DNA of 64,000 bases from JAALLB01 sp017643495. Lineage in GTDB: Bacteria; Pseudomonadota; Alphaproteobacteria; Rhizobiales; Rhizobiaceae. Below, in pieces: positions 61,786 through 64,000 of the stretch (the first letter of the stretch is position 1; each line of letters starts with the position of its first letter). Location: contig OZ244147.1 in NCBI GenBank assembly GCA_965216105.1, forward strand, positions 2,542,001 through 2,606,000, given 5' to 3'. The position numbers and the translations under genes are program-made. The notes beneath the pieces were generated by a model that was given only the letters and a program-made list of their open reading frames with translations, was not told where the DNA came from and did no database searches.

Positions 61786-62508
61786 TCAGATCTGCAAGGT
61801 TCCCACACTTGCACCACCGCACACATAAAGTGTCTGCCCGGTAACAAATCCGGAGGCCGGATCGCAGAAAAAGAGAAATGCGTTTGTGATATCTTCCACC
61901 GTACCCAAACGCCCTACAGGAATACGCTTGGCAAGGGCCTCCTGCTGGGCACTGTCCTTTTCAACAATTCCCCAGAAATTGTCTGTAAGAACCGGTCCAG
62001 GAGCAACCACATTCACCGTTATGCCATGGCTGGCGAGTTCAAGGGCCCATGTACGGGCCATGCCAATCATGCCAGCCTTTGAAGCGCTGTATGCTGTTCG
62101 GGTTGGTGCACCAAGTGCAGCTCGTGAGGCATTGAACATCACGCGCCCGAATTGCCTTTCCTTCATTGCCGGCAATGCCGCCTGCAACAAGGTCAGAGCC
62201 GAGCCAAGATGAAGCTGGGCCAGTCCCGTTATGTCTGATGGTTCAGCCTCTTCAACCAGGTTTGGCCAGATCAAGCCGGCGTTATGGACAAGATGGGTTA
62301 CCTGATGTTTCGAAGCAATTTCCTCCGCAGCTTTCGAAACAGCTTCCGGGTCCAGGAGATCCGCTTCCACTGATGAAAGCTTGGGATGCCTGAAGTCCGG
62401 GCTGTTTCGGGAAACCGAAATCACTTCATAGTCCCGTTCCAGCAAAGCCTGCGCAAGATCGGCACCAATTCCCTTGTTCCCCCCCGTAATTACGGCTGTA
62501 TAAGTCAT
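61786..62508 (-). CDS. Short-chain dehydrogenase/reductase
   Basis: 240 residues from the ATG at 62508 (ATGA overlap with the cyclase). Complete SDR set: TGGNKGIG, HNAG, catalytic Ser in MFNASRAAL, YSASK, and PG turn. Reduces or oxidises a keto/alcohol group with NAD(P). Likely substrate shared with the neighbouring cyclase-family hydrolase. Confidence 0.9.
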   Translation of the reverse strand: MTYTAVITGGNKGIGADLAQALLERDYEVISVSRNSPDFRHPKLSSVEADLLDPEAVSKAAEEIASKHQVTHLVHNAGLIWPNLVEEAEPSDITGLAQLHLGSALTLLQAALPAMKERQFGRVMFNASRAALGAPTRTAYSASKAGMIGMARTWALELASHGITVNVVAPGPVLTDNFWGIVEKDSAQQEALAKRIPVGRLGTVEDITNAFLFFCDPASGFVTGQTLYVCGGASVGTLQI

Positions 62509-63281
62509 GCTGACTCCACCATTGCGAGAACCCTCAACGGGCTGCCGGTACCATCTTTTATCTTCAACGGCGCCGCAAACAAGACCGCACCGGTTGCAGG
62601 CAGCTTGTCGAGATTTGCCAGGCATTGCAAACCATAGCGCCCTGCCCCGTGCAGGAAATAATGCGCCGGATAGGGTGGTGTTGCATGCGCTGCCTGGCCA
62701 CCATCCGTACCCACGGTTTCAGTTCCAAACCCGCGAATGCCGCGTTCATCAATCAGAAACCGGATAGCTTCAGCCGAAGGTCCCGGTGAATGCGGACCAT
62801 CTTCACGCATGTTCAAATATTCTGCACCGCTTCGTTTTGACCAGTCCGTCCTCATCAAAACCCATGAGTGTTCCGGTATCTTGCCATGGGCCTTTTCCCA
62901 CTCTTCAATATCAGCGCGGGAGAGTTCGAAGTCTTCGTCATTTTCTGTCGCTTCAACACAATCCAGCACGACGACCGGACCGATAAAATCTGCAGGCTTG
63001 ATCGCATCCACCGAGTTTGACGGGAGGTCCCGACCGGAAATCCAATGTGAAGGTGCATCGAAATGGGTTCCCGTATGTTCAGACATGGAAATATTGTGCC
63101 ATTTCCAGGCCGGCCCCCGGTGGTCGTATGCGCTGATCTCTTCCATGCGGAAGCGCGCGCACTGACCGAATTCCGGCGGCAGGATGATGACCGGAAAATC
63201 CGGATCCAGTGTATGGGTCAAATCGATAACCTGCACGCTTCCCGAAGAAAGTGCGCCGGCCAATTGTGTTAAAATGCTCAT
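62505..63281 (-). CDS. Cyclase family (KynB-like) metal-dependent hydrolase
   Basis: 258 residues. The metal motif HTGTHFDAPSH is intact, with DLTHTLDPDFP before it. Family includes kynurenine formamidase and isatin hydrolase. Hydrolyses an amide or lactam. Coupled on both sides by ATGA overlaps. Confidence 0.9.
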   Translation of the reverse strand: MSILTQLAGALSSGSVQVIDLTHTLDPDFPVIILPPEFGQCARFRMEEISAYDHRGPAWKWHNISMSEHTGTHFDAPSHWISGRDLPSNSVDAIKPADFIGPVVVLDCVEATENDEDFELSRADIEEWEKAHGKIPEHSWVLMRTDWSKRSGAEYLNMREDGPHSPGPSAEAIRFLIDERGIRGFGTETVGTDGGQAAHATPPYPAHYFLHGAGRYGLQCLANLDKLPATGAVLFAAPLKIKDGTGSPLRVLAMVESA

Positions 63282-64000
63282 GGTCCCTCACTACCGAAAG
63301 TCAGTTCACGTTCGAGAACCTTGGGATCCCGCCGGAACCTTTCGCGTACATCCTTTGCAATATCACCGCACCAGACGTCTTCGAGACCGGCTTGCAACCC
63401 CTTCACAAGTTCTCTGGCAATAGCTTGTGGCAAAACCTTGGGCGGCGGCAAAAGCTGAAACCAGTCATCCTCCGTTGGTCCGGTAAAAAGATTCATTACC
63501 CGCAAACCGGAATCCCTGAACTCGGCTCTCAAACATTGTGAAAGCGAGTACGCGGCAGCCTGTGACGCAGCAAATGCACCGAAGCCGGCCGTGTTTGCAA
63601 GTGCGCCCACATAGAGGATGTTTACCCATGCTGCAGCAGAATTGATACCATCGGAAGTTCGCGAATTCATGGCCGGGCCGAATGCCTGTGCAAGGCGCAT
63701 CATGCCCAGATAGTTCACTTCTATCTCGTCACGCGCAAACCCCGTGTCATTACGCGACATTGCACCACCCGGACGCACAAACTGGGCATTATTGACCAGG
63801 ATATCCGTTTTCCCGCCAATCTCGCCGGCCAGCGTTTGGACCGAGAGTGTATCAGTCACGTCGAGTGGCATGATATCAACACCGAGACTTTCAAGTTCCG
63901 ATCTCGCCGGATAGGGCCGCCATGCTTCTGCCTCCCCGGCAAAAACCGTTGCCGCGCCTGCATCAAAAAGGCTTTTGGCTATTGCCGGTGCGTTTGATGC
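63278..64000 (-). CDS. SDR-family protein with lost catalytic residues (5' end missing)
   Basis: 241 codons visible; the frame is open to base 64000, so the N terminus lies outside the window. Fold markers are present (DILVNNAQF, EVNYLGMMRLAQAFGPAM), but the usual YxxxK is FAASQ, NNAG is NNAQ, and the cofactor-loop Gly-rich end reads ASNAPAIAKSL. It is therefore probably not an active oxidoreductase. Translationally coupled to the cyclase gene. Could be a regulatory or scaffolding partner of the normal SDR two genes on. Confidence 0.75.
   Translation of the reverse strand, partial: ASNAPAIAKSLFDAGAATVFAGEAEAWRPYPARSELESLGVDIMPLDVTDTLSVQTLAGEIGGKTDILVNNAQFVRPGGAMSRNDTGFARDEIEVNYLGMMRLAQAFGPAMNSRTSDGINSAAAWVNILYVGALANTAGFGAFAASQAAAYSLSQCLRAEFRDSGLRVMNLFTGPTEDDWFQLLPPPKVLPQAIARELVKGLQAGLEDVWCGDIAKDVRERFRRDPKVLERELTFGSEGP

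Noticed and set aside
1..64000. CRISPR arrays, tRNA/rRNA genes, insertion sequences, prophage
   Set aside because: No regularly spaced repeats, no cloverleaf or rRNA-like stretches noticed by eye, no transposase or integrase frame. A tRNA scan would be needed to exclude short RNA genes fully.

Overview
The window looks like chromosomal DNA of an alphaproteobacterium, possibly Hyphomicrobiales or a relative. This rests on gene content: a membrane-bound formate dehydrogenase (FDH) locus of alphaproteobacterial type, a TPP-riboswitch-controlled ThiYZX-type uptake system, a matPQMAB malonate operon like the one known in Sinorhizobium, three TRAP transporters and many FCD/IclR/TetR regulators. Base composition is near 50-55% G+C throughout. 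I see no rRNA, tRNA, insertion sequence, phage gene or CRISPR array. Genes are densely packed and many stop/start pairs overlap as ATGA.

Left part (1-16.5 kb): formate oxidation. A long minus-strand operon runs from a TorD-type chaperone (12.1 kb) through a Tat-tagged small protein, FDH alpha, beta and gamma subunits, a WD40/cytochrome c fusion, a previously unlisted 43-residue membrane protein, an HtrA-like protease and conserved accessory proteins (DUF6494, a degenerate biotin-ligase-like protein, DUF6505, DUF6352) to a small membrane protein. A ferredoxin-like gene, cut by the window edge, converges on it. Upstream lie an Mrp/ApbC Fe-S carrier, a small c-type cytochrome and a tungstate ABC transporter (tupBCA), which together suggest a tungsten FDH.

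16-20 kb: a DUF3144 protein, an epoxide-hydrolase-like protein, a bidirectional terminator, an AhpD-like protein with a divergent TetR regulator and two operator copies, and an M24 (ectoine-hydrolase-like) enzyme.

20-31 kb: the most interesting part. It holds a single-chain B12-dependent carbon-skeleton mutase candidate, a ProC-like reductase, an M29/NicX-like metalloenzyme, an isocitrate-lyase-family lyase, LeuD-like and LeuC-like hydro-lyase subunits, an IclR regulator and a TRAP transporter. Mutase, aconitase-type hydratase and lyase are the same enzyme types that end the anaerobic nicotinate pathway of Eubacterium barkeri (methyleneglutarate mutase, dimethylmaleate hydratase, dimethylmalate lyase). 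Two copies of one palindrome (ATTTCA-N5-TGAAAT) flank the IclR gene and probably tie the hydratase operon and transporter into one regulon. The substrate is unknown.

31-42 kb: thiamine-precursor ABC transporter (thiYZX) under a TPP riboswitch with a visible promoter, then a BMP-type (nucleoside-like ligand) ABC transporter with an embedded amidase, and a GSCFA-domain protein.

42-52 kb: a YdiJ-like D-2-hydroxyacid dehydrogenase with its FCD regulator, divergent from a serine/alanine-glyoxylate aminotransferase, followed by a second TRAP system, a crotonase lacking both hydratase glutamates, a class III CoA-transferase and a GlcG-like protein.

52-64 kb: matR and matPQMAB (malonate uptake, activation and decarboxylation), then a TauE-type permease preceded by two tandem palindromes, a hydroxypyruvate-isomerase-like protein and a FAH-type hydratase. 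On the minus strand lies an operon of a degenerate SDR, a cyclase-family hydrolase, a normal SDR and a thioesterase, cut by the right window edge.
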